Below are positions 1-5,423 of a stretch of DNA of 6,478 bases, piece by piece. The stretch spans positions 1 to 6,478 of the forward strand of contig CAKZSF010000130.1 of the NCBI GenBank assembly GCA_937920575.1, in the 5' to 3' direction. Within the stretch, counting starts at the first letter, position 1. Every line of letters starts with the position of its first letter. This DNA is from an uncultured Sphingomonadaceae bacterium (GTDB lineage Bacteria > Pseudomonadota > Alphaproteobacteria > Sphingomonadales > Sphingomonadaceae). Both the position numbers and the translations under genes were made by a program. The notes under the pieces were generated by a model, which worked only from the letters and a program-made list of their open reading frames with translations, ran no database searches and was not told the origin of the DNA.

Positions 1-558
1 ATCCAGAAGGCGACCGGCTGCACCATTGTGGGGCCCAAGGAAGTCACCAAGATCGCTCCACTCGATACGGAAGTGAGCCATGGCGACACCGCTTCGCTGG
101 GCGCTTTCACAGCCGATGTGATCGACGTGTCGGGCCACACCAACGGCCATATCGCATTCAACATCGCCGAGGCTGGCGTTGCGTTTGTTGGTGACAGCGT
201 GTTCGCTCTCGGCTGCGGGCGCATGTTTGAAGGCGAACCCAAGCAATTCTGGGACAGTCTTTCTCGTATCAAGGCTTTGCCGCCTGAAACGACCCTGTAT
301 TGCGCGCATGAATACACACAGGCCAACGCCCAATTCGCCATCCACGCAGACCCAGACAATGCCGCTTTGCAAGAATACGTTGCCGAGATTGACCAAAAAC
401 GCAGCCGCGATGAGTGGACCGTTCCAATGGGCCTTGGCCGCGAATTGGAGACGAACCCCTTCCTGCGCGCCGATGATCCGGCCCTGATGGCCAAATGGGG
501 CGGCGAGGAGCCGCACGAGACGTTTGCTGCGCTCCGTGCAGCCAAGGACAACTTCTGA
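1..558 (+). CDS. gloB: Hydroxyacylglutathione hydrolase (glyoxalase II), 3' part
   Basis: C-terminal 185 residues of a metallo-beta-lactamase-fold hydrolase that splits S-lactoylglutathione into D-lactate and glutathione, the second step of methylglyoxal detoxification in the cytoplasm. The frame is open from base 1, so the gene begins outside the window and the N-terminal THxHxDH metal site is not visible. Seen here (numbering from base 1): GHTNGH at residues 45-50 (metal His), Asp65 in FVGDSVFALGCG (bridging Asp), and His103 in CAHEYT (metal His followed by the substrate-binding Tyr). The C-terminal HAGH-type domain ends with ELETNPFLR at about 149-156, the usual glutathione-binding tail. 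These residues are those expected of an active enzyme. The gene is followed after 5 bases by an oxidoreductase gene on the same strand, so the two are probably co-transcribed. Family assignment is firm; activity is inferred from the motifs. Confidence 0.95.
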   Translation: MQKATGCTIVGPKEVTKIAPLDTEVSHGDTASLGAFTADVIDVSGHTNGHIAFNIAEAGVAFVGDSVFALGCGRMFEGEPKQFWDSLSRIKALPPETTLYCAHEYTQANAQFAIHADPDNAALQEYVAEIDQKRSRDEWTVPMGLGRELETNPFLRADDPALMAKWGGEEPHETFAALRAAKDNF

Positions 559-563
559 GCACA

Positions 564-1544
564 ATGCAGGCTCTGCAGGTCAATGAGCTATCGCCCGACC
601 TATCAGGGGTCGAGCTTCTCGATCTGCCTCAACTAGATCGCAAGCCCGGTGAGGTGTTAGTGCGTGTCCACGCCGCATCGCTCAACTTTCCCGACTTGCT
701 GATGACGCAGGGGAAATACCAGTTCAAACCCGAACCGCCTTTCGTCTCTGGCATGGAGCTAGCCGGCGAAGTGGTTGAGGCCGACCCTGAAAGCGGTTTT
801 GAAGTTGGTGACCGCGTGATGGGCGGCGCGAAGACCGGCGGCTTTGCCAAATACGCATCAATCCCCGCCAGCAATCTGCGCGTGGCCCCTGCTGCCCTCT
901 CCCATGCCCAAGCAGCATCTCTCGGCGCGGCCTACACCACCGCATACACCGGCCTGGTCGAGCTGGGTCGATTGGAGGAAGGTCAGAGCGTGCTTGTCAC
1001 CGGCGCAAGCGGCGGCGTGGGCCTCGCAGCCTGCGACCTCGCCAAGGCGCTCGGTGCGAAAGTGATCGCTGGCAGCGGCGTCGCGGCCAAACTTGACGCA
1101 ATCATCCGAGCAGTTTCACCGGACCTTGCCATCCTCACCGATGGTCGTTTCAGAGAACAGGTCAGCGACTTCACCGATGGCAAGCTCGCCGATATCGTCT
1201 TCGATATCGTGGGCGGCGATGTGTTTGATGAATGCACGCGTTGCGTCGCCTTTGGCGGGCAATTGCAAGTTGTCGGCTTCACCTCCGGCCGCATAGCCGA
1301 CATCGCGACCAACATCCCGCTGATCAAAGGGTTTTCGGTCGTTGGCCTGCGTGCCGGCGAATACGCGCGGCGATTCCCTGAAAGGGGCGCTGCAATTGCT
1401 CAGGCAGTCAACGATTTGGCAGAGGCAGGCAAGATCGCGCCCGTCATTGATAGAACATTGCCGCTCTCGCAATGGCGTGAAGGTTTCAAAGCGATGGCCA
1501 ACCGCGATTTGGTCGGCAAAGTGGTGCTTGAGCCCGGAAGCTAG
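564..1544 (+). CDS. NADPH:quinone oxidoreductase family protein (zinc-free MDR)
   Basis: A 326-residue medium-chain dehydrogenase/reductase of the quinone oxidoreductase (QOR/zeta-crystallin) group, which usually reduces quinones or enones with NADPH in the cytoplasm. An N-terminal GroES-like domain carries VLVRVHAASLNFPDLL (about 31-46) and FVSGMELAGEV (60-70). The Rossmann fold begins with VTGASGGVGLAA (145-156), the glycine-rich nucleotide loop. The zinc-ligand cysteines of alcohol dehydrogenases are absent, and the length is normal for QOR proteins. I chose the ATG at 564: it gives a standard N-terminus (MQALQV...) and lies just after the gloB stop, with AAGGA at 544-548 as a rather distant ribosome site. 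An in-frame ATG at 495 would add 23 residues unlike the family, all overlapping gloB. The exact substrate cannot be told from sequence; acryloyl-CoA reductase-like or crotonyl-type activities are alternatives. Pairing with gloB suggests reactive-carbonyl defence, but this is inference. Confidence 0.9.
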   Translation: MQALQVNELSPDLSGVELLDLPQLDRKPGEVLVRVHAASLNFPDLLMTQGKYQFKPEPPFVSGMELAGEVVEADPESGFEVGDRVMGGAKTGGFAKYASIPASNLRVAPAALSHAQAASLGAAYTTAYTGLVELGRLEEGQSVLVTGASGGVGLAACDLAKALGAKVIAGSGVAAKLDAIIRAVSPDLAILTDGRFREQVSDFTDGKLADIVFDIVGGDVFDECTRCVAFGGQLQVVGFTSGRIADIATNIPLIKGFSVVGLRAGEYARRFPERGAAIAQAVNDLAEAGKIAPVIDRTLPLSQWREGFKAMANRDLVGKVVLEPGS

Positions 1545-1553
1545 CAAACACGC

Positions 1554-2165
1554 TTACCCAGCCAAAACGAAGCCCACAAAGGCAACTGCACCCACGACGC
1601 TGCTCAACACTGTCAAGCGCCGCAGAGCCTTGACCTGAAGCCCCATGATCAGACCACTCGCAACCAGCAGCAAAAGGATAACGGCCAAGATCGTCGCATA
1701 GACTTTGAACGCGGTGCTGCCCTTCGCCTTGTGGAGCTGGACCAGCCAACGGTGGAACGACGCTTCTTTGATGTCGGCATTGGCCACCAGAGGATCAGCG
1801 GTTGCCGTGATACTGATATCGCTGCGTGCGCCAGTCCATGCGAAGCTAACATCATCGCCCTCACCGCTCAGGCTGGCCTTGCCACTGGGTGCGGCAATGC
1901 CGCGCTCTTGCAATGCCGTTATGGCAATCCCCTTCAGCGCATCCTCGCTTTGGCCTGCCAGAGGCTGCTCAAGCGTGATTTGCGCGGTTTGTTCGTGCCA
2001 CGCACCCTTCTCGCCCCAAGTGTACAGCGCTCCGGTCACCAGGAACATCAGCACAGCAGGGAACATGAATGCGGCGAGCAGCAAGTGAAGCTTGGTCAGG
2101 GTCGTGCGATTCAAGGTGAAGCCTTTCAAAGATTCGTATTGCGAACGCCTCGCAATAATGCACAT
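1554..2165 (-). CDS. PepSY-associated transmembrane protein
   Basis: Predicted inner-membrane protein of 203 residues from the ATG at 2165. The layout is a short N-terminus, a first membrane helix at about 27-49 preceded by the typical TLTKLHLLL motif and ending VTGALYTWG, a roughly 100-residue periplasmic-type section, the motif FHRWLVQLHKAKG (137-149), then two more helices at about 152-175 and 184-202. This KLH...helix / LH-KG-helix pattern is that of PepSY_TM family proteins, some of which are linked to ferric-siderophore reduction or metal uptake; this short version has no assigned function. The start is uncertain. The ATG at 2165 has no good ribosome site, whereas an in-frame TTG at 2114 (giving MNRTTLTKLH...) has AAAGG 7 bases upstream and matches a usual PepSY N-terminus. 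The gene follows the atp operon terminator and meets the oxidoreductase gene tail to tail across 9 bases. No promoter was recognised. Confidence 0.8.
   Translation of the reverse strand: MCIIARRSQYESLKGFTLNRTTLTKLHLLLAAFMFPAVLMFLVTGALYTWGEKGAWHEQTAQITLEQPLAGQSEDALKGIAITALQERGIAAPSGKASLSGEGDDVSFAWTGARSDISITATADPLVANADIKEASFHRWLVQLHKAKGSTAFKVYATILAVILLLLVASGLIMGLQVKALRRLTVLSSVVGAVAFVGFVLAG
2122..2126 (-). promoter_or_regulatory. Ribosome binding site for the alternative TTG start of the PepSY protein
   Basis: AAAGG on the minus strand lies 7 bases before the TTG codon at 2114-2112. It would start the PepSY protein 17 codons inside the ATG-initiated version, at the point where family resemblance begins. 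It competes with the ATG at 2165, which lacks a clear site. Confidence 0.4.
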
Positions 2166-2177
2166 TCTCAAAATGCC

Positions 2178-2212
2178 AAGAAAAAAGCGCGCCTCCTTGT
2201 GGAAACGCGCTT
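2178..2212 (-). terminator. Rho-independent terminator of the Fo ATP synthase operon
   Basis: On the minus strand, AAGCGCG (2212-2206) pairs perfectly with CGCGCTT (2191-2185) and the stem runs into a T tract: TTTTTT from 2186 to 2181, then CTT. The 14-base loop can form a small inner TCC/GGA pairing. It begins 26 bases after the atpF stop codon, where an operon-end terminator is expected. The plus-strand reading lacks a comparable T run, so it should act mainly on minus-strand transcripts. The loop contains a perfect AAGGAGG on the minus strand (2198-2192). Confidence 0.85.
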
Positions 2213-2238
2213 CAATTCTTTCGCACAGTGCAACCCAA

Positions 2239-2775
2239 TCAGATTGATGCGATAACCTCGTCGATCAATTTGCTGTCGGAGGCCGCGTCGTGACCCTTTG
2301 CGATCAGATTGCGGCTTGCCGCTGCTGAAGCCTCAGCGGCCTTACGGCGGACATCGTCGACAGCGTCGCGCTCGGCAGCAGCAATTTTGTCTTCAGCCAT
2401 GCGCTTGCGACGTTCAACCAAAGCCTTGCTGTCAGCCTCTGCCTTCTCGAGGATAGAGTCCGCTTCAGTCTTAGCGTTTTCAACCATGGCCTCTGCGTCT
2501 TTTTCCGCATTGGCGATCTTGGCCGAATATTCATCGCGCAAAGCTTCCGCTTCAGCACGTAGGTTCTTGGCTTCGTCCAACTGGTTGCGAATCTCGGCAA
2601 TCTTGTTGTCGAGACCGCCCGTGATCAGCTTAGGCACGCCTTTCCAGACGAAGATCAGGATGAGCACCAGCATCGCGACTGAAACCCACTGGTAAGGCTC
2701 CAAATACAACGCGGTCGGCGTCGATTTGCCGCCTTCTTCGGCAGCGCCCGCTAAGAGCGAAACGAGATTAGCCAT
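2239..2775 (-). CDS. atpF: ATP synthase Fo subunit b
   Basis: Peripheral-stalk subunit of 178 residues that holds the F1 head against the c-ring. It has an N-terminal section of about 28 residues, one membrane helix at about 29-46 (WVSVAMLVLILIFVWKG), then a long charged, Ala/Glu/Lys-rich coiled coil to the end (from LDNKIAEIRNQLDEAKNLRAEA on). It is the second of two b-type genes and is assigned as b rather than b' from the KIAEIRNQLDEAKNLRAEAEAL segment. The ATG at 2775 has a good ribosome site (AAAGGAG, 8 bases upstream). It overlaps the last 8 bases of the b' gene, so translation is probably coupled, fitting a 1:1 b:b' dimer. It is the last gene of the operon and is followed by a terminator. 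Confidence 0.94.
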   Translation of the reverse strand: MANLVSLLAGAAEEGGKSTPTALYLEPYQWVSVAMLVLILIFVWKGVPKLITGGLDNKIAEIRNQLDEAKNLRAEAEALRDEYSAKIANAEKDAEAMVENAKTEADSILEKAEADSKALVERRKRMAEDKIAAAERDAVDDVRRKAAEASAAASRNLIAKGHDAASDSKLIDEVIASI

Positions 2776-3262
2776 TGGCCATGGCTCCTTTCACAGCTTT
2801 CGAGGCGTTTGCCTTGGTCACCTTGATACCGGCAATGCGTTTGACGATGTCTTGCGCGGCTTCTGCAGCAACGCCTTCCACTTCGCTCAACGCAGCAGAG
2901 CGGGCATCACCGATCCGCACTTCCGCCTCAGCCAATTTCTTGTCGAGGCGTTTCTGTGCAGCCGCGACTTTCTTCTCAGAATTGGCAGCAGCTTGCGCCT
3001 TCGCCTCTGAAACTACGGCTTGGGCCTTCGCGCGATTTTCATTCTCGCGATTGCGCCACGCCTCTTCTTCTTCGTCAGCCTTGTCACGTGCTGCCTGAGC
3101 AGCGGCCAGATCATTGGCGATTTGCGTGTCGCGTTGGCTGACGGTTTCCATCACGCGCGGGACCATGCCCCGCCCGACTACGAAAAAGACGATGCCAAAG
3201 AACACCAGCAACCAGAAAATCTGGCTGGAATAGGTTTCAGCTAATTGCGCTATCTGAGGCAT
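2768..3262 (-). CDS. atpF2: ATP synthase Fo subunit b'
   Basis: Second peripheral-stalk subunit (b', also called atpG or atpX), 164 residues, found in photosynthetic bacteria and alphaproteobacteria, where it forms a heterodimer with b. The N-terminus MPQIAQLAETYSSQIFWLLVF leads into one membrane helix at about 12-34, followed by VPRVMETVSQRDTQIANDLAAA, characteristic of b', and an Ala/Lys/Glu-rich coiled coil. It starts at the ATG at 3262 with only a weak ribosome site (GGAAA upstream). It lies 75 bases after atpE, the largest gap within the operon, which holds a strong hairpin. Its stop codon lies inside the start region of atpF, in an 8-base overlap. Confidence 0.93.
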   Translation of the reverse strand: MPQIAQLAETYSSQIFWLLVFFGIVFFVVGRGMVPRVMETVSQRDTQIANDLAAAQAARDKADEEEEAWRNRENENRAKAQAVVSEAKAQAAANSEKKVAAAQKRLDKKLAEAEVRIGDARSAALSEVEGVAAEAAQDIVKRIAGIKVTKANASKAVKGAMANG

Positions 3263-3304
3263 GCGGCGTTTCCGTGCATTGGTATCGTTGAATCAGAAAG
3301 GTGT

Positions 3305-3327
3305 GGCAGGGCCATTGCGGCCCCGCC
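3305..3327 (-). promoter_or_regulatory. GC-rich hairpin between atpE and atpF2
   Basis: On the minus-strand transcript GCGGGGCC (3326-3319) pairs with GGCCCTGC (3313-3306): 8 pairs including one G-U, around a 5-base loop GCAAT, with one further G-C pair outside. It begins about 10 bases after the atpE stop. It is not followed by a U run, so it is unlikely to be a full terminator. A 3'-end-protecting or partially attenuating stem that raises atpE mRNA relative to downstream genes is the likely role. The structure is seen; the role is inferred. Confidence 0.6.
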
Positions 3328-3337
3328 CCATCAATTC

Positions 3338-3565
3338 TTAAGCAACGAAGATCAGGATCATTGCAACGACGAACGCCAGCAGGCCGAGAAGCTCGGCAGC
3401 GGCGAAGCCGATGAACAGACGGCCTTGTTGGCCATCCGCAGCGCCCGGATTGCGAAGCGCACCTTCGAGGAACGAACCGAAGACGTTACCCACACCGGTT
3501 GCAGCCAGGCCGGCACCAATTGCAGCGAGGCCTGCACCGACGAGCTTTGCAGCTTCTGCTTCCAT
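3338..3565 (-). CDS. atpE: ATP synthase Fo subunit c (proteolipid ring)
   Basis: 75-residue double-helix hairpin that forms the proton-driven rotor ring. Helix 1 (about 8-30) is glycine/alanine-rich (AGLAAIGAGLAATGVGNVFG), the polar loop contains R38-N39-P40 (ALRNPGA), and helix 2 (about 50-74) carries the ion-carrying carboxylate Glu58 in FAAAELLGL. Length is standard for alphaproteobacteria. The start is the ATG at 3565 with a strong AAGGAGT site about 7 bases upstream, inside an AU-rich leader. The next gene is separated by a hairpin-bearing gap. The strong initiation signals and the downstream stem fit the high copy number of c in the enzyme. Confidence 0.96.
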   Translation of the reverse strand: MEAEAAKLVGAGLAAIGAGLAATGVGNVFGSFLEGALRNPGAADGQQGRLFIGFAAAELLGLLAFVVAMILIFVA

Positions 3566-3609
3566 TTCAAATACTCCTTATAAAAACCTGATTGATTGTA
3601 CAAAATTGC
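3566..3609 (-). promoter_or_regulatory. AU-rich translation-initiation region of atpE
   Basis: The 44 bases between atpB and atpE have 12 G or C (27%), far below the flanking genes, and contain U-rich stretches before AAGGAGT. An unstructured U-rich leader before a strong ribosome site resembles the known translational enhancer of E. coli atpE. Low GC and the ribosome site are seen directly; the enhancer role is inferred. An 8-base palindrome TTGTACAA lies at 3596-3603. Confidence 0.55.
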
Positions 3610-4398
3610 TTAGTGAAGATGTTCCGCGTCATTGATGTAGAGCGATGTGAGCAGCGCGAAAACATAGGCCTGAATGCCGGCCACGAGGATTTCGAGCGCG
3701 CTGATCGCGATCATCAATGTGAAACTGGGGATGCCGATGAAGGCACCGTAACCTGCGCCTGCGTTCACGCTGTCGATGACGAAGCTCGACAAAACTTTCA
3801 GCAGAACGTGCCCCGCCATCATCGCAACGAACAAACGCAGTGCGAGGCTGAATGGGCGCACCATGAAGGAAATCAGCTCGATCACCGGGATCAGCCACAT
3901 CAGCCACAGCGGCGTGCCGTGCGGAACAAACAGACTGAAGAATTTGAAGCCGTGCTTCCAGAAGCCGACGATCAACACGATCGAGAAGCTCATCACGGCG
4001 AGAACGCCGGTGACAGTAAAGTGGCTAGTGAAAGTGAACGGGTGAACCCCAACGAGGCCGAGCGGCAACAGGCCGAGCAGGTTGGCGAATAGGATGAACA
4101 TAAACAGCGAGAAGATATATGGCAGATAGGTCCGCCCCTCTTTGCCGATGTTGGCTTCCAGCATGTCGTCGATAAAGCCGGTGAAGCTCTCGACCATCAT
4201 TTGCCAACGGCCAGGCACCAGCTCACGCTTCATGCCGCCCACCATGAACAGGGTCAGCAGGATTGTGGTGATCATCATCCACATCGCGCTGTTCGTAAAC
4301 GCGATGTTGAACCCAGCAATTTCCCAGTTCTCCGAACCCAGCATGGGCTCGATAGCGAACTGTTTCATCGGGTCGACTTTGCCTTCTTCGGCTGCCAC
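3610..4398 (-). CDS. atpB: ATP synthase Fo subunit a
   Basis: Inner-membrane stator subunit of 262 residues that forms the two proton half-channels beside the c-ring. Membrane segments appear at about 36-56, 92-118, 130-148, 164-183, 186-208 and 224-252. The essential arginine is Arg188 in FSLALRLF (E. coli aArg210 position). His197 (AGHVLL) and Glu236 (LEILVAGIQAY) occupy the positions of E. coli Glu219 and His245, the swapped arrangement found in mitochondria and relatives; Gln243 matches aGln252. I chose GTG at 4398 because AGAGG lies 6 bases upstream and the resulting MAAEEGKVDPM start looks like sphingomonad homologues. A TTG at 4413 (five residues longer) has a poorer site. It lies 42 bases after atpI and 44 before atpE. 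Confidence 0.95.
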   Translation of the reverse strand: MAAEEGKVDPMKQFAIEPMLGSENWEIAGFNIAFTNSAMWMMITTILLTLFMVGGMKRELVPGRWQMMVESFTGFIDDMLEANIGKEGRTYLPYIFSLFMFILFANLLGLLPLGLVGVHPFTFTSHFTVTGVLAVMSFSIVLIVGFWKHGFKFFSLFVPHGTPLWLMWLIPVIELISFMVRPFSLALRLFVAMMAGHVLLKVLSSFVIDSVNAGAGYGAFIGIPSFTLMIAISALEILVAGIQAYVFALLTSLYINDAEHLH

Positions 4399-4404
4399 GT
4401 GATG

Positions 4405-4409
4405 CCTCT
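4405..4409 (-). promoter_or_regulatory. Ribosome binding site selecting the GTG start of atpB
   Basis: AGAGG on the minus strand, 6 bases before the GTG at 4398-4396. It favours this non-ATG start over the upstream TTG at 4413 and the internal ATG that begins MKQFAIEP. Confidence 0.6.
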
Positions 4410-4440
4410 GCAATCTCTTACGGAACCCGCTAGCTCTCGA

Positions 4441-4776
4441 TCAATCCTCGTCAGAGGCCTGACCGGACTGCGTGTTCGCCATCCGGAAAACGTTTCTGAA
4501 GGCAACAACTATTCCGAGGAACAATCCCACCAACAGGCCCCATGGCGTCGTGTCGAACAAGGCATCGACTGCCCATCCGATCACTAAGCCTCCGAAAAGC
4601 CCACCCAGAAGATCCGCCAGTACGCGGTTGCCAGCACGATAATTCGTATCGGCACCTTGCACCTGTGGCTCTGTGCGATCCTCTTCGCGCTCTTGAGCAG
4701 CTTTCAGCCGCTTCTCGAGCGCATCGATTCGCGCATCTTCAGCGATAGGTTCCCGTGCGGGTTTTTCTTCGCTCAT
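4441..4776 (-). CDS. atpI: AtpI/AtpZ-type ATP synthase assembly protein
   Basis: Small inner-membrane protein of 111 residues, first gene of the Fo operon, of the ATPase gene 1 (AtpZ/AtpI) family that helps c-ring assembly or ion supply. The N-terminal half is hydrophilic, with a charged helix at about 14-34 (ARIDALEKRLKAAQEREED). Then come two membrane segments at about 53-71 (LADLLGGLFGGLVIGWAVD) and 78-94 (PWGLLVGLFLGIVVAF), joined by a short DALFDTTPWG turn typical of the family, and a polar tail. The ATG at 4776 is chosen because AAGGAG sits 6 bases upstream. An in-frame GTG at 4803 would add nine residues and read through the ribosome site. The exact molecular role of the family is not settled. 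Confidence 0.88.
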   Translation of the reverse strand: MSEEKPAREPIAEDARIDALEKRLKAAQEREEDRTEPQVQGADTNYRAGNRVLADLLGGLFGGLVIGWAVDALFDTTPWGLLVGLFLGIVVAFRNVFRMANTQSGQASDED

Positions 4777-4782
4777 GCCTTG

Positions 4783-4788
4783 CTCCTT
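4783..4788 (-). promoter_or_regulatory. Ribosome binding site of atpI
   Basis: AAGGAG on the minus strand, 6 bases before the ATG at 4776. It decides that start over the upstream GTG at 4803. Confidence 0.75.
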
Positions 4789-4838
4789 TTCAAAGGGTTG
4801 CACGACACGGGCAAGACTTACCCGCCGAGGGCGCGCTC

Positions 4839-4867
4839 CCCTTAGGCGGGGGGTATAGCCAAGTCAA
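4839..4867 (-). promoter_or_regulatory. Candidate sigma-70-type promoter of the atp (Fo) operon
   Basis: On the minus strand, TTGACT (4867-4862) is followed after 17 bases by TAAGGG (4844-4839). The -35 matches 5 of 6 consensus bases; the -10 is weak (3 of 6), as is common in alphaproteobacteria. The spacer includes a run of six C. Transcription would begin near 4832, leaving a leader of roughly 55 bases before atpI. No better candidate was seen between ydbL and atpI. Confidence 0.5.
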
Positions 4868-4886
4868 CTGCCGCAGGCGGTGTTTT

Positions 4887-4946
4887 CACGGGTGTGCGCA
4901 GTGATAGTTTGGCTACCACAAAAACATGCGCCGCCTACACGGGTGT
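4887..4946 (-). promoter_or_regulatory. Direct repeat pair and dyad upstream of the atp promoter
   Basis: CACGGGTGT occurs on the plus strand at 4887-4895 and again at 4938-4946, 51 bp apart (about five helical turns). Between them GTGATAG (4901-4907) and CTACCAC (4913-4919) form an inverted repeat with a 5-base gap and one mismatch. The nearer repeat ends about 20 bp upstream of the -35. The arrangement suggests binding sites for a regulator of the atp operon; the protein is unknown. Confidence 0.4.
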
Positions 4947-5014
4947 CACAAAGACAATACCCATGACGCAACGCGCAATCAGTGTTCGATTAATTGCAGC
5001 TTTCAGCCGGCCTA

Positions 5015-5413
5015 TCAAGGACAGCGTGGATCGCGATCCGGAGCGTTGGCATCACGCTTCTTCCAACCACCGTTGTAGGCCTGATACATTTCGCCAGTCG
5101 TGGTGCGCGATATGAGTAAACACCCGGCCGTGAAGGCATATTCTTCCAAGGTTGCATTCGCCGCTTGCGCCTTCTCGGCATAAACTGCCCGGCGTTGGAT
5201 ATTGATGTCGTTTACAATCCGGCGCAAATCAGCGGTTTCCGCGCCGACGATGCCGATATAGCCGTCCATTTTCTCGCCGACTTGGCCATTGGCGCGCGCA
5301 GCGGCATAGGCCGGATCGCGCATTGCATAGGCAGCGCCGGTGAACCCTGTGATCGCGGTGATCGCCGCAGCAGCAGCAAGGATCGTCTTAGTCGGTTTCC
5401 AATTTTTCAGCAT
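5015..5413 (-). CDS. ydbL: YdbL family periplasmic protein (DUF1318)
   Basis: 132-residue exported protein. A signal peptide (MLKNWKPTKT, then an Ala-rich core) ends in GAAYA with likely cleavage after residue 30. The mature part has the family signatures ARANGQVGEKMDGYIGIV (39-56), a charged helix around NDINIQRRAVYAEKAQ (68-83), and TTGEMYQAYNGGWKKR (105-120). In E. coli, YdbL acts in the periplasm and tunes the multimeric state of YnbE in the YdbH-YnbE lipid-transport bridge. The ATG at 5413 is chosen because AAGGT lies 7 bases upstream and the signal peptide begins there; an ATG at 5464 would add 17 residues overlapping ynbE. The ribosome site overlaps the ynbE stop codon, so translation is probably coupled. 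Oddity: a 12-residue tail after GWKKR ends in Cys131, and Cys98 is the only other cysteine. No terminator follows. Confidence 0.85.
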   Translation of the reverse strand: MLKNWKPTKTILAAAAAITAITGFTGAAYAMRDPAYAAARANGQVGEKMDGYIGIVGAETADLRRIVNDINIQRRAVYAEKAQAANATLEEYAFTAGCLLISRTTTGEMYQAYNGGWKKRDANAPDRDPRCP

Positions 5414-5423
5414 AATCAATACC

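Noticed and set aside
495..563. Longer start (ATG at 495) for the quinone oxidoreductase
   Set aside because: The added 23 residues lie wholly inside gloB in another frame and do not resemble a QOR N-terminus; the ATG at 564 gives the normal start.
1731..2255. Open frame of 174 codons on the plus strand opposite the PepSY gene
   Set aside because: It lacks membrane, domain or motif signals, crosses the terminator, and mirrors a convincing membrane protein on the other strand.
3573..3603. Internal promoter before atpE (TTGTAC, 15-base spacer, TATAAG)
   Set aside because: The -35 is poor, the spacer is short, and TATAAG overlaps the ribosome site, so transcription would start too late to include it.
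3592..4092. Open frame of 166 codons on the plus strand opposite atpB
   Set aside because: Its His/Glu/Gln-rich composition is what antisense reading of hydrophobic membrane codons produces; atpB is unmistakable.
2239..4776. Missing F1 genes as a sign of a broken ATP synthase operon
   Set aside because: Separate Fo and F1 operons are the normal alphaproteobacterial arrangement.
4777..4803. Nine-residue N-terminal extension of AtpI from GTG at 4803
   Set aside because: It reads through the AAGGAG ribosome site that perfectly serves the ATG at 4776.
4894..5115. Open frame of 73 codons on the plus strand across the atp upstream region
   Set aside because: It has no ribosome site or recognisable protein features and covers the 3' end of ydbL on the opposite strand.
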